Under the pieces are notes generated by a model that saw nothing but the letters and a program-made list of their open reading frames with translations, was not told the origin of the DNA and did no database searches. From the NCBI GenBank assembly GCA_016703265.1, contig JADJCK010000002.1, forward strand, positions 1 to 64,000: 64,000 nt of DNA, given 5' to 3'. The translations under genes were made by a program, and so were the position numbers. Each line of letters opens with the position of its first letter. Position 1 is the stretch's first letter. The DNA comes from a bacterium (GTDB lineage Bacteria; Krumholzibacteriota; Krumholzibacteriia; LZORAL124-64-63). This document shows, in pieces, positions 6,764 through 15,241 of this stretch.

Positions 6764-9700
6764 ATGAGAGCCATCGTACCGGCGCTGCTGGCGGCGTTGC
6801 TGATGCCCGGCATCGCCGGAGCGGTCCCGGACCGTCCCGCTGGCACCGGACTGTTGCCCGAGCCGGTCGCGCGCCTGCTTGCGGAACGGAGCGCGCCCCT
6901 GCGTGCCGAGGCCCTGTCGGGCATCGGCCGGCGGCCAGCCGCGCAAAAGGCTCCCGCCGCGCTGGAGACGATCGTCATCAGCTGCGATTTCGCCGACAGC
7001 CTCCTGTTCGGGCGCCACGGACAGGTCGCCGGCACGTTCCCGCCGCCGCGCCAGACCGACCGGCACTATGCGGCACACGATTCGGTCTTCCTGCACCACA
7101 AGCTCCAGGACGTGGCCGCCTACTTCGCCGACGTCAGCGGTGGCGCGCTCGAGATCCGGGTGACGGTGCATCCGCGTACCGTCAACCTGCCGCATCCCAT
7201 GTCCTGGTACGGGAACCACCCGACGCTCGGTGACCAGCCGGTGGCCCTGGCGGCGGACGTTGTCGACAGCCTCGACCAGGAGATCGATTTCACGCGTTAC
7301 GACACGGTCGTGCTGGTTCATGCCGGTGCGGGCGAGGAAACCGACATTCTCGGCGACAGTCCCGAGCAGATCTACAGCACCTACCTCAATCCCGCCGACT
7401 TCGAGTCCGCCTGGCAGGACTCCCTGCTGGCCCAGCCGTACCTGCCGGCAGCGGGATTTGCACCGGGCACCGGCATCGACCGCGTTCTGGTGCTGCCGGA
7501 GACGGCGCAGCAGGATCCCTTCGGGACCTTTCGCGGCGGTTTCGGTTCGCTCGGCATCTACTGCTTCGAGTTCGGCCTTCACCTGGGCATGCTGTCGCTC
7601 AGCGATTTCACGCCGTCCGGGCGCCCGGACAGTCAGGGTGTGGGTCAGTACGATCTCATGGGCTACGGGCTGTTCGTGGGGCTGGGGTTCATCCCGCCGC
7701 AGCCCGGCCCGCTCAACAAGCTCCTCATGGGCTGGCTGGCGCCCTACAGCGCAAACCCTGATGCGGGCGGCACCATTGCTTTGACGCCGGCTGCCGACGT
7801 GGCGGGCGGGCTGGCCTGCGCGCGCATCGACATCACGGGGCAGGAGTACTGGCTGGCCGAATATCGCCTGCAGGATCCCGACGGCAATCGCCGCTTCGGT
7901 TTCCCGGGCGACCTGAACGGGAACGGGCTGCCGGATTTCTGGGATGACAACTCCGCTAACGGTGACGGGACGCCCACCGGCAAATTCGATCCTGCCACGG
8001 ACACGCATGAGGACCTGCGCGGCGCCGAGTGGGATTTCGCGATGAGCGAGAACAACGCGCGCCAGGTGGGCGAACTCGGCGCCGGCAGCGGCGTCTACGT
8101 CTGGCACATCGACGAGGGCGTGATCGCGGCGGTCTTCGGTGGCACCGCGAACCTCTTCAACGCCGACCCGGCGCACAAGGCTGTCGACCTCGAGGAAGCG
8201 GACGGCGTGCAGGACCTCGATTCGAGCGAGCCGTCGGCCTGGCAGCTGGGCGGCGACGACGACAGTTTCCGCGGCGAGGACAACCACCGTTTCGGGCCGG
8301 ACACACGCCCGGACACGCGCTCGAACGGCGGGCTGGCGACCGGTGTCGTCATGCGCGACTTCAGCAATGTCGTGCGGGATTCGGCGGCCTACGAAGTCGT
8401 GGTGGGCGAGTTCACCTACCCGGGCTACGACTACGCCGACACCATGACCTTCGTGCTGGAACGCGCAGTCAGCGGCGAAGGCGAACGGTTGCCGGCCGCC
8501 AGGAGGGCGCTTCCGGCCGGCGTGGACCTGACCGGCTCCCATCTGATGGCTGTCGATCTGGACGGAGCCGGCGGGCAGGAGATCGTCATTGCCGACAGGC
8601 AGGGGGCGGTGTGGGCCTTCACCGGCGGTCTGGACGAGTTCCTCGACCGCGACGACCACGCTGCGACCATGGAGCCGCTGGCTACCGGCCTTCGCGCCAA
8701 CGCAACGGTGGATTGGCTCCTGCCGGCTGCCGCCGGCGATGTCGACGGGGACGGCGTGCCCGAGATCGTCGTTGCCTCGACCGAGGGTTTGTATGCCTTC
8801 GAGGCCGATGGTTCCGCCGTCCGGGACCTCGGCGCCGCGGACCACGGGCTGTATGCGGATGTTGCCGGCTGTTCGCAGGCGGTCGTCCTGCTGCCGACGG
8901 AAGCCGAATCCCTTCGTGGGGATCCGGCGGCGCGCGTGACGGCAGTCGTCGCCTGGGCGCGCGAGGGCGCGTGCGGTCTCGAGTTCCGCGGCGGCGCGGA
9001 CGGCGACCTGGAGCGGGAGATCACGCTGGGCACCGGGCATGTGACGTCGGTGCCGCAGGTATTCGGGACGTGGCTCCTGGTGTGTGTCGCCGATACGGTG
9101 GCCGGCAGTGGCCGGCTCGCGGTGATCGACCTGGCTGCCGAGCCGTTGCCGTCGACGCCGGAAGTGGGGGAGGTAGCGTTGCGCGGTGTGCCGGGGCCGT
9201 GGCCGGCGATGGCCGGTTTCGTCACCGGAACTGTTGGCGCGTCGCCGCAGGTTTTCGTGATGGTCCCGTACGCAGCCGGGACCGGCGAGACGGTGGTCCT
9301 GGATGCATCACGGAACGTGGCCTCGGGCGGTTATGCCTGGCCTGGTGATGTCGGACTGACGGGACCGGTTTCGCCGGGGGGGGCCGTCTTTGGTGGTGAA
9401 CAGCTGGCGCGCATCGGGCAGGGCGGCGATTATCTCGATGGCTGGCCACGCACGACGACGGCCGCCGTTGGCGGTCTTGCTGGCGTGCTGATGGCGCGGA
9501 TCGTGGATGCGCCGGACGGTCGCGAACACTACCTTTTCAGCGCGACCGACGGGCGCCTCCTGGTGCGCGGCGCCCGCGGCGAGGAAGTGTCGGGGTGGCC
9601 GCTGCAGGGGCCTGCTGCGTGCGCGGGTACGCCTTCGCTCGGGATGTTCGGCGGCGGCGCCGATGCGGACCTGGCGGCGGTCGGATCCTTCGCGCGGCTG

Positions 9701-10165
9701 GTCGGCAATGCCGATGGCGGCGCCGAGCTGGTCACCTCTGCGGCCTCGGAGATCGCGGTCTGGCACGACGTGGCGAGCCTGGCGTCCCGATGGCCGATGT
9801 GGGGCGGCTCCGCGTGGCGCTCCGGTGCGTGGGATGCCGCCGGCTTCATCGGCGTGCCTGCGGTGGCGGCCGGGGTCGGCCTCGTCCCGGGCAGCCACTT
9901 CTGTTACCCGAATCCGCTGACCGGTGGCACCCTGGGCGTTCGCGCGCATGTTCGTGCTTCGGGTCGCGCGCGGGTGACGATCCATGACCTGGGCGGCGAG
10001 CAGGTCGTGGAAACACCGTGGCAGGATGTTGCGGCTGTCGAGCCCTTCAGCCTGGAAGTCGACCTCACGGGTGTGGCTTCGGGCATGTACTTTTGCCGTC
10101 TGGTCGTCAGCGACGACGCCGGCGGTTCGGATGTCAGCGTGGTGACGTTCGCGGTCGCGCATTGA
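6764..10165 (+). CDS. secreted M6 peptidase-like protein with degenerate active site, FG-GAP-like repeats and C-terminal sorting-type domain
   Basis: Exported protein of 1133 residues. A signal peptide (hydrophobic ALLAALLMPGIAGA) is followed by an M6 (immune inhibitor A-like) domain at ~60-560. The expected zinc motif HExxH is replaced: residues 267-276 read CFEFGLHLGM, where family members have HEFGHxLGL, so both zinc histidines are lost and it is probably not a peptidase. Downstream are FG-GAP-like calcium-binding repeats (DLDGAGGQEIVIAD at ~592, DVDGDGVPEIVVAS at ~660). The last ~90 residues (CYPNPLTGGTLG onward, ending SGMYFCRLVVSD) form the FlgD-like/type IX-like C-terminal domain. ATG 6764 follows GGGAAGGGG. 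A PorV-like gene lies 28 bases downstream, consistent with secretion of this product through such a route. Confidence 0.85.
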   Translation: MRAIVPALLAALLMPGIAGAVPDRPAGTGLLPEPVARLLAERSAPLRAEALSGIGRRPAAQKAPAALETIVISCDFADSLLFGRHGQVAGTFPPPRQTDRHYAAHDSVFLHHKLQDVAAYFADVSGGALEIRVTVHPRTVNLPHPMSWYGNHPTLGDQPVALAADVVDSLDQEIDFTRYDTVVLVHAGAGEETDILGDSPEQIYSTYLNPADFESAWQDSLLAQPYLPAAGFAPGTGIDRVLVLPETAQQDPFGTFRGGFGSLGIYCFEFGLHLGMLSLSDFTPSGRPDSQGVGQYDLMGYGLFVGLGFIPPQPGPLNKLLMGWLAPYSANPDAGGTIALTPAADVAGGLACARIDITGQEYWLAEYRLQDPDGNRRFGFPGDLNGNGLPDFWDDNSANGDGTPTGKFDPATDTHEDLRGAEWDFAMSENNARQVGELGAGSGVYVWHIDEGVIAAVFGGTANLFNADPAHKAVDLEEADGVQDLDSSEPSAWQLGGDDDSFRGEDNHRFGPDTRPDTRSNGGLATGVVMRDFSNVVRDSAAYEVVVGEFTYPGYDYADTMTFVLERAVSGEGERLPAARRALPAGVDLTGSHLMAVDLDGAGGQEIVIADRQGAVWAFTGGLDEFLDRDDHAATMEPLATGLRANATVDWLLPAAAGDVDGDGVPEIVVASTEGLYAFEADGSAVRDLGAADHGLYADVAGCSQAVVLLPTEAESLRGDPAARVTAVVAWAREGACGLEFRGGADGDLEREITLGTGHVTSVPQVFGTWLLVCVADTVAGSGRLAVIDLAAEPLPSTPEVGEVALRGVPGPWPAMAGFVTGTVGASPQVFVMVPYAAGTGETVVLDASRNVASGGYAWPGDVGLTGPVSPGGAVFGGEQLARIGQGGDYLDGWPRTTTAAVGGLAGVLMARIVDAPDGREHYLFSATDGRLLVRGARGEEVSGWPLQGPAACAGTPSLGMFGGGADADLAAVGSFARLVGNADGGAELVTSAASEIAVWHDVASLASRWPMWGGSAWRSGAWDAAGFIGVPAVAAGVGLVPGSHFCYPNPLTGGTLGVRAHVRASGRARVTIHDLGGEQVVETPWQDVAAVEPFSLEVDLTGVASGMYFCRLVVSDDAGGSDVSVVTFAVAH

Positions 10166-10193
10166 TGCCGTCCGCATACCGGAAAGGGAGACC

Positions 10194-11120
10194 ATGGTCC
10201 GCACGAAACTGATGATCGCCTGCGCGTGGGCGGGGCTGCTTGTGGCCGCGCCGTTGGCTCGTGCCGCCGATCCCGGCGATGTCGGCATGCTCTCGTTGCG
10301 CATGGGCATCGGCGCGCGCGAAGCAGCCATGGGCGGGGCAGGCGTGGCCTCGAGCGAGGGTGCCGCGGCGCTCTTCTGGAACCCCGCCAACAACGCGCTG
10401 ATGGACCGCGGCACGGACCTGCTGCTGCAGCACTACGATTACCTCGGCGGGTTCAATCACGAGGCGGCGGCGGTCTCCCATCGCGCCGGCGGCGGTGTCA
10501 TCGGCCTGCTGTTCAGCGGATTCTATTCCGAGGAACTGGTCCGGCGCGGCGAGGACGAGGTGGGCATTCCCGAGGGTACCTTCCGGCCGTACGACGTGGC
10601 CATCGGCCTGTCGTATTCCCGGGCCCTGGGTGACCGTTTCGCGGCCGGCGCCACGGCCAAGTTCATCTACGAGACCATCGATCTCTACTCCGACTCGGGC
10701 CTGGCCTTCGACCTGTTCCTGACGCACAGGGCGCTCATCGAAGGGCTCGTCTTCGGCGCCAGCCTGACGAACGTGGGCGGGCAGATGAACCTGCGCGAAG
10801 AGCCGTTCGACCTGCCCACGGCCGCGCGCGTCGGCGCTGCCTGGACGCCGGCCTCGGACCTGCTCAAGGGACGCCTGACCATGGCTGCCGACATGGTGTT
10901 CCCCAACGACAACAGCGAGAAGACGCACCTCGGCGTCGAGTACCGCCTGCTGGGCGAGTTCGCACTGCGCGCGGGCACGCGGCTGAACTACGACAACCAG
11001 GGGCTCACCGCCGGGGCCGGCTTCCGCACGGGCCGCCTGGGTATCGACTACGCGTTCGAGGAGTCGAAGGTCTCGGGCTTCGATGACGGACACAAGTTCG
11101 CGCTGGTGGTGGCCTGGTAG
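10194..11120 (+). CDS. PorV/PorQ-family outer-membrane protein
   Basis: 308-residue predicted beta-barrel protein with a signal peptide (residues 1-24, ending ARA). The family signature after the signal is clear: MGIGAREAAMGGAGVASSEGA followed by FWNPANNAL, as in PorV/PorQ-type and UPF0164 proteins. In Bacteroidetes, PorV shuttles type IX cargo to the attachment complex; other FCB lineages carry many paralogues of less certain role. GGAAAGGGAG precedes the ATG, and the gene is 28 bases after the M6-like secreted protein, so they are probably co-transcribed. Its last 73 bases overlap the 3' end of the convergent lpxH-like gene. The family call is firm; cargo specificity is inferred. Confidence 0.88.
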   Translation: MVRTKLMIACAWAGLLVAAPLARAADPGDVGMLSLRMGIGAREAAMGGAGVASSEGAAALFWNPANNALMDRGTDLLLQHYDYLGGFNHEAAAVSHRAGGGVIGLLFSGFYSEELVRRGEDEVGIPEGTFRPYDVAIGLSYSRALGDRFAAGATAKFIYETIDLYSDSGLAFDLFLTHRALIEGLVFGASLTNVGGQMNLREEPFDLPTAARVGAAWTPASDLLKGRLTMAADMVFPNDNSEKTHLGVEYRLLGEFALRAGTRLNYDNQGLTAGAGFRTGRLGIDYAFEESKVSGFDDGHKFALVVAW

Positions 11121-11923
11121 GGTGGCCTGGAAGGGTTGAGTGGCGAGGGGGCGGCGGGAAGCGGCCAGGGGTCGCGGTCGAAATCGAGAAGGCGCAGTTC
11201 GCCATCCTGCAGGACCGCATAGCCCAGAGGGTCCAGCCACCCCGGAAGCGCTGCCAGCGTCCGGCCGCGGTCGGCGGTCATGAACCCGTGATGCACGTGG
11301 CCGATGACCAGCAGGTCCCACTCGCCGTCGGTCGTCGTCAACGGGGGCTGCTTGGCCAGCCAGGCGGCGGCGCGCGTCTCGATGACGGTGGCCTCGTCGC
11401 GGGTTGCGCAGCGGCTGCGTCCGCTCAGCCAGGTGCTGAGCGCGAACAGGATTTCCGGGTGAAGGGCCTTGGCCAGGGCGATGCCCGCACGCGCGCGCAC
11501 CAGCGACCTGAAGGCACCGTAGGCCCAGTCGAGCTTCAGCATCCCGTCGCCGTGGCAGAGCAGGATCCTGCGGCCCCCGGCGACGAGTCGGCTCTGCGGT
11601 GGCCGCACGGCGCAGCCGTAGCGCTCCTGCATGTATCCGGTGGCCCAGATATCGTGATTGCCGCCCACGAAGTGGATTTCGGTGCCCGAAGCTCGCACGG
11701 CATCGAGCGCCTGCAGGACCTCCTCGTAGCCGCGCAGGCGGAAGTGGGGGTAGTCGAACCAGAAGTCGAAGATGTCACCGAGCAGGACTAGGTGGCCGAC
11801 GCCGCGGGCCCGGTGGCACAGTTCGAGGAACCGCTCCAGGCGCCGGGTTTCGGCCACGCCGGGGCGCAGGTGGAAATGCGTGTCGGCCACGAAGATGACC
11901 GGGGCTTGCGTCGTGTGCGTCAT
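11048..11923 (-). CDS. lpxH: LpxH-like metallophosphoesterase (UDP-2,3-diacylglucosamine diphosphatase family)
   Basis: Calcineurin-like phosphoesterase of about 291 residues. All metal-binding motifs are present in order: ADTHFH (D-x-H), GDIFDFWFD, GNHDIW, CHGDG and GHVHHG. The GDIFDFW and GNHD arrangement is typical of LpxH, which hydrolyses UDP-2,3-diacylglucosamine to lipid X on the cytoplasmic face of the inner membrane during lipid A synthesis. I chose the ATG at 11923 because the family starts close to the VIFVADTH strand; an in-frame ATG lies at 11932 and the frame is open to 11977. The last ~25 residues are Ser/Pro-rich, read antisense to the PorV-like gene, and may be non-functional. 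It is the only supported minus-strand gene here. Related YbbF-type hydrolases cannot be excluded. Confidence 0.85.
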   Translation of the reverse strand: MTHTTQAPVIFVADTHFHLRPGVAETRRLERFLELCHRARGVGHLVLLGDIFDFWFDYPHFRLRGYEEVLQALDAVRASGTEIHFVGGNHDIWATGYMQERYGCAVRPPQSRLVAGGRRILLCHGDGMLKLDWAYGAFRSLVRARAGIALAKALHPEILFALSTWLSGRSRCATRDEATVIETRAAAWLAKQPPLTTTDGEWDLLVIGHVHHGFMTADRGRTLAALPGWLDPLGYAVLQDGELRLLDFDRDPWPLPAAPSPLNPSRPPYQATTSANLCPSSKPETFDSSNA

Positions 11924-11994
11924 GGCGCGCATTGTGGTCGGCGACGGGGCCGAAGGCAACCGGAAACGCTCCGGCACTGACGGGGAGGAACGCG

Positions 11995-12399
11995 ATGTCG
12001 GGAATGGATGACGTCAAGCGCAGTTTCGCGGACTGGTGCGCCGTTGCTGCGGAGAAGACCGCGGAAGCAGCCAAGGTGACTTCGCGCCGCTACGACAAGT
12101 TCGCGATCGGGCGCGAGATCGAGCGACGCCTGGCGGAGCTCGGAGGCCTGGTCTGCGAAGGGCTCCGGGCCGGACGCGAGGATATTCTTGCCGACCCCCG
12201 CGTGACGGCAATCATGGCGGAAGTGACCGACCTGGAACGGGAGCGGGACCTGAAGGACGAGGAGATCGCCGGTATCCGGCAGGAATATGCCGGGCGCAGG
12301 CAGCAGGAGGCCTCCTGGGAGGCTGGCGATGAAGGTGGGCCGCGGTCGGATCCGCCTGCTGCCCAAAGTGGAGATCGTAGCCCCGAATTTTCCGATTGA
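11995..12399 (+). CDS. hypothetical small helical protein
   Basis: 134-residue protein of no recognised family. ATG 11995 follows GGGGAGGAA at good spacing. It is charged and mostly helical: residues ~10-75 (WCAVAAEKTAEAAKVTSRRYDKF then GREIERRLAELGGLVCEGL) and ~75-105 with ELERERD-like heptads suggest a short coiled coil; the last 30 residues are disordered (Gly/Ser/Pro-rich). There is no signal peptide or membrane segment. It is divergent from the lpxH-like gene, and its stop codon lies inside the -35 element of the htrA promoter. Similar short helical proteins occur widely, and nothing here indicates a role. Confidence 0.75.
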   Translation: MSGMDDVKRSFADWCAVAAEKTAEAAKVTSRRYDKFAIGREIERRLAELGGLVCEGLRAGREDILADPRVTAIMAEVTDLERERDLKDEEIAGIRQEYAGRRQQEASWEAGDEGGPRSDPPAAQSGDRSPEFSD

Positions 12400-12425
12400 C
12401 ACCCGGTTCCAAGTTATCATAGGAT
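12396..12425 (+). promoter_or_regulatory. sigma-70-type promoter of htrA-sigma factor operon
   Basis: Perfect TTGACA, 18 bases, TAGGAT. The TGA stop of the preceding gene lies inside the -35 hexamer. Transcription would start near 12432, upstream of every candidate htrA start. Confidence 0.65.
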
Positions 12426-12538
12426 CGTGACCGGATTCCCTGTTGGGTCCGGACAGGCTGGACGGGTCGCTGGACCAGTCGGCCGCCGGACCGGTGCCTC
12501 ACCCCTTCACCGGTCCACCCCCCACGGACGGTGAGCAC

Positions 12539-14122
12539 GTGAGGCTGAACGAGACACAACGACAGCTCGACTGTCGGCGGCACGTCCCATCCAGGGAGTC
12601 CCGCCGCCGTGATGGGCGCGTCTGCACTCCGGCCCCGCAACTTCAGGTTGTGGAGAGGGAGGGCCAACGCGCCCTTGTGTCGTTCGGGCTGGTCGTGCTG
12701 GCGTCCCTGGTGCTCGCGCTACTGCTGGCCGTCGTTGGAGGCACCGCTGCCGCGGCGCCAGGCGGCGCCGAATCGCCTTTCGTCGAGGTCGGACGCCTCG
12801 TACGCCCCGCCGTGGTCAGCATCCGCACCGTGCGCGCCGTCAATGCCGAGGGCATGGGCACCGGACCGCTTCAGGAGATGTTCCGGCAGTTCTTCCCGGA
12901 CGAGCAGGGACAGGGCGGGCGTTTCGAGTCGCCATCGACGGGCTCGGGCTTCGTCGTCGCTGCGGGCGGGGATATCCTGACCAATCACCACGTGATCGAC
13001 GGCGCTGACGAGATCTTCGTCCGCTTCGGCGGCGAGCAGCGCGAATTCCGCGCGAAGCTGGTCGGCACCGACCCGGCCACCGACCTGGCGCTGCTGCACA
13101 TCGAGCCCGCCGGCCAGGCGTTGCCGACGCTGGAGTTCGGCGATTCCGACGCGCTGGAAGTGGGCGCCTGGGCCATCGCGGTGGGCAACCCGTTCGGCAA
13201 TCTCGAGAGCTCGCTGACCGCGGGCGTCGTCAGCGCCAAGGGACGTGGCGACCTGCTGATCGGCGGCCAGACCCCGCGGTACCAGGACTTCATCCAGACC
13301 GATGCCTCGATCAACCACGGCAACAGCGGCGGTCCGCTTGTGGACGCCCGCGGGCGCGTGATCGGCGTCAACACCGCGATCAGCGAGCGCGGGCAGGGGA
13401 TCGGTTTTGCCGTCCCGAGCAACCTCGCCCGCGGCGTCTATCGGCAACTGCGCGAGAACGGGCGTGTGGTGCGCGGCTACCTCGGCATCTGGACCGAGGA
13501 CCTGGTGACGGTGGTCGGCGAGGAACGCGCCGGGGAGCCGGCCGGCGGCGTGCGGGTGCTGAAGGTGGCACAGGGCTCGCCGGCTGCGGAGGCCGGTGTG
13601 CAGCCCGGCGACGTGATCACGCACTATGCCGGCAAGCCTGCCGTTTCGAACCGGCAGCTCCAGTTCCGGATCGCCGAGTCGGCGCCCGGGGCGCCGGTCG
13701 CCCTGAAGCTGGTGCGCGAGGGTCGCGAGCAGTCGCTGAATGTGACCCCGGTCGATGCGTCGGTGGAAGCGAAGGGCGGCGAGGCCGCTGTCGCCGCCCC
13801 GGCGTGGCTGGGCCTGGAAGTGGCGGCGCTGGACGGCGCCGATGGGCGCGTGGCGCGCCTCAAGGACCTGTTGGGTGTGACGGCGACGACCGGCGTCATG
13901 GTCGTTGCCGTTGCGGAGGACGGGCCGGGCGCGGCCGCGGGCATCAGCCCGGGAGACGTGCTGGCGGCTGTCGATGGCAGGAAGATAGGGGACCTCGCTG
14001 CCTGGGAGCAGGTCCGTACGGAGCATGTGGCGGTTCCGGCGCCCCTGACCGTTCTCGTCAGGACGGGGGACGTCGAACGTTACGTGCAGGTGGAACCCCG
14101 GCGCGCCGGGGTCGAGAACTGA
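12539..14122 (+). CDS. htrA: HtrA/DegP-family serine protease with two PDZ domains
   Basis: Periplasmic trypsin-like protease/chaperone for misfolded envelope proteins. The catalytic triad is visible: His in LTNHHVIDGA, Asp in DPATDLALLHI and Ser in HGNSGGPLV. A hydrophobic segment (LVVLASLVLALLLAVVGG) precedes the protease and serves as signal or anchor. PDZ1 follows the protease (RGYLGIWTEDL to SLNVTPVD) and PDZ2 occupies the C-terminus (AWLGLEVAAL to YVQVEPRR), the DegP layout. The start is uncertain: GTG 12539, GTG 12650 just before the hydrophobic segment, and TTG 12443 are all in frame and none has a strong Shine-Dalgarno. The sigma factor gene begins 32 bases downstream, suggesting a shared transcript and a possible link to stress response. 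Confidence 0.92.
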   Translation: MRLNETQRQLDCRRHVPSRESRRRDGRVCTPAPQLQVVEREGQRALVSFGLVVLASLVLALLLAVVGGTAAAAPGGAESPFVEVGRLVRPAVVSIRTVRAVNAEGMGTGPLQEMFRQFFPDEQGQGGRFESPSTGSGFVVAAGGDILTNHHVIDGADEIFVRFGGEQREFRAKLVGTDPATDLALLHIEPAGQALPTLEFGDSDALEVGAWAIAVGNPFGNLESSLTAGVVSAKGRGDLLIGGQTPRYQDFIQTDASINHGNSGGPLVDARGRVIGVNTAISERGQGIGFAVPSNLARGVYRQLRENGRVVRGYLGIWTEDLVTVVGEERAGEPAGGVRVLKVAQGSPAAEAGVQPGDVITHYAGKPAVSNRQLQFRIAESAPGAPVALKLVREGREQSLNVTPVDASVEAKGGEAAVAAPAWLGLEVAALDGADGRVARLKDLLGVTATTGVMVVAVAEDGPGAAAGISPGDVLAAVDGRKIGDLAAWEQVRTEHVAVPAPLTVLVRTGDVERYVQVEPRRAGVEN

Positions 14123-14154
14123 CGGTGCCCCACACTGGCAGGAGGGGGACGGCC

Positions 14155-15009
14155 ATGGCCGGCAAACGCAACTTCCTACCGGCGATGCACGAGAAGGGAC
14201 TCGAGGTCTACTTCCGGGACATCAACCGCTATGAACTGCTGACGCGTGAGCAGGAATTCGAACTGGCCCGGGGCATCCGGGCCGGCGACGAGGAAGCTCT
14301 GCAGACGCTGGTTCGGGCCAACCTGCGCTTTGTCGTATCGGTGGCCAAGCGGTATGTGAACCAGGGGTTGATGCTCTCCGACCTGATCAACGAGGGTAAC
14401 CTCGGACTGTTGAAGGCGGCGCATCGCTTCGATGAGGAGCGGGGCTACCGTTTCATTTCGTATGCCGTGTGGTGGATCCGGCAGTCGATCATGCAGGCCC
14501 TGCTCGACAAGTCCCGCACGATCCGGCTGCCGCAGAACCAGACCGCGGTGTTGATCAAGATCAACCGGGCGCGGGTGCAACTGCAGCAGCAGGGGATGAC
14601 GGATCCGCGGCCGGGCCAGCTGGCGGAGCATCTGGGTCTCAAGCGCTCGGAAGTCCTGCAGGCGCTGAAGGCCGACCATACCGAGGTGGCGCTCGACGAT
14701 GTCGGCGCGGACGGCTCGGACCGCCCGTTGGCCGAGGTGATCGAGGACACCACGCAGGCATCTCCGGACGCCGCCGTGCTCGAGCGCGGCCTGCGTGAGG
14801 ACGTGCGCCGATGCCTGGCCGTGCTCTCGGAGCGCGAGGCCCAGGTTGTGGTGATGTACTTCCGCCTCGGCTGGGAGGAAGCGCAGACGCTGCAGGTGAT
14901 CGGCGAACGTCTGGGCCTGACGCGCGAGCGTATCCGGCAGATCAAGGAAAAGGCGCTGGGCAAGCTGCGGCAAAGCAGCAGCCATGTCGTCCTGCAGGAT
15001 TACTACTGA
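14155..15009 (+). CDS. rpoD: sigma-70-family RNA polymerase sigma factor (RpoD-like, short)
   Basis: 284-residue sigma factor. Region 1.2 (EVYFRDINRYELLTREQEFELA), region 2 (RANLRFVVSVAKRY, DLINEGNLGLLKAAHRFDEE, FISYAVWWIRQSIMQAL), region 3 (TIRLPQNQ onward) and region 4.2 (IGERLGLTRERIRQIKEKAL) are all present. There is no long region 1.1 or non-conserved insert, so size and layout match the short primary sigma factor of Bacteroidetes more than E. coli RpoD. It could be the housekeeping sigma or a group 2 relative; the sequence alone does not decide. AGGAGGGGG precedes ATG 14155. It follows htrA by 32 bases and is closed by a strong terminator. Confidence 0.9.
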   Translation: MAGKRNFLPAMHEKGLEVYFRDINRYELLTREQEFELARGIRAGDEEALQTLVRANLRFVVSVAKRYVNQGLMLSDLINEGNLGLLKAAHRFDEERGYRFISYAVWWIRQSIMQALLDKSRTIRLPQNQTAVLIKINRARVQLQQQGMTDPRPGQLAEHLGLKRSEVLQALKADHTEVALDDVGADGSDRPLAEVIEDTTQASPDAAVLERGLREDVRRCLAVLSEREAQVVVMYFRLGWEEAQTLQVIGERLGLTRERIRQIKEKALGKLRQSSSHVVLQDYY

Positions 15010-15055
15010 TCGCAGACGGCGGTTTGCCCGGCCCGCGGCCGGGTACCGAAGCAGG

Positions 15056-15098
15056 GGCCCGCGGCCGCCCTGGGGCGGCCGCGGGCCATTTTGTTGTT
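15056..15098 (+). terminator. intrinsic terminator of the htrA-sigma factor operon
   Basis: A 15-base arm GGCCCGCGGCCGCCC (15056-15070) is perfectly complementary to 15073-15087, followed by a broken T-rich run (ATTTTGTTGTTT). Very stable, and placed 46 bases after the sigma factor stop. Confidence 0.85.
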
Positions 15099-15241
15099 TG
15101 CCAGGAGGTTACGATACGATCCGGCGGGCCGGGTCCAGGCGGCCCGGGGGTTGCTGGTCAGGCGTGATCAGGAGGCGTCAGGCCTGCCGGCGGGCAGGCC
15201 CGTGCGCCGGCCAGCGCGTTCCCCCCAATCCGGGAAGCGGC

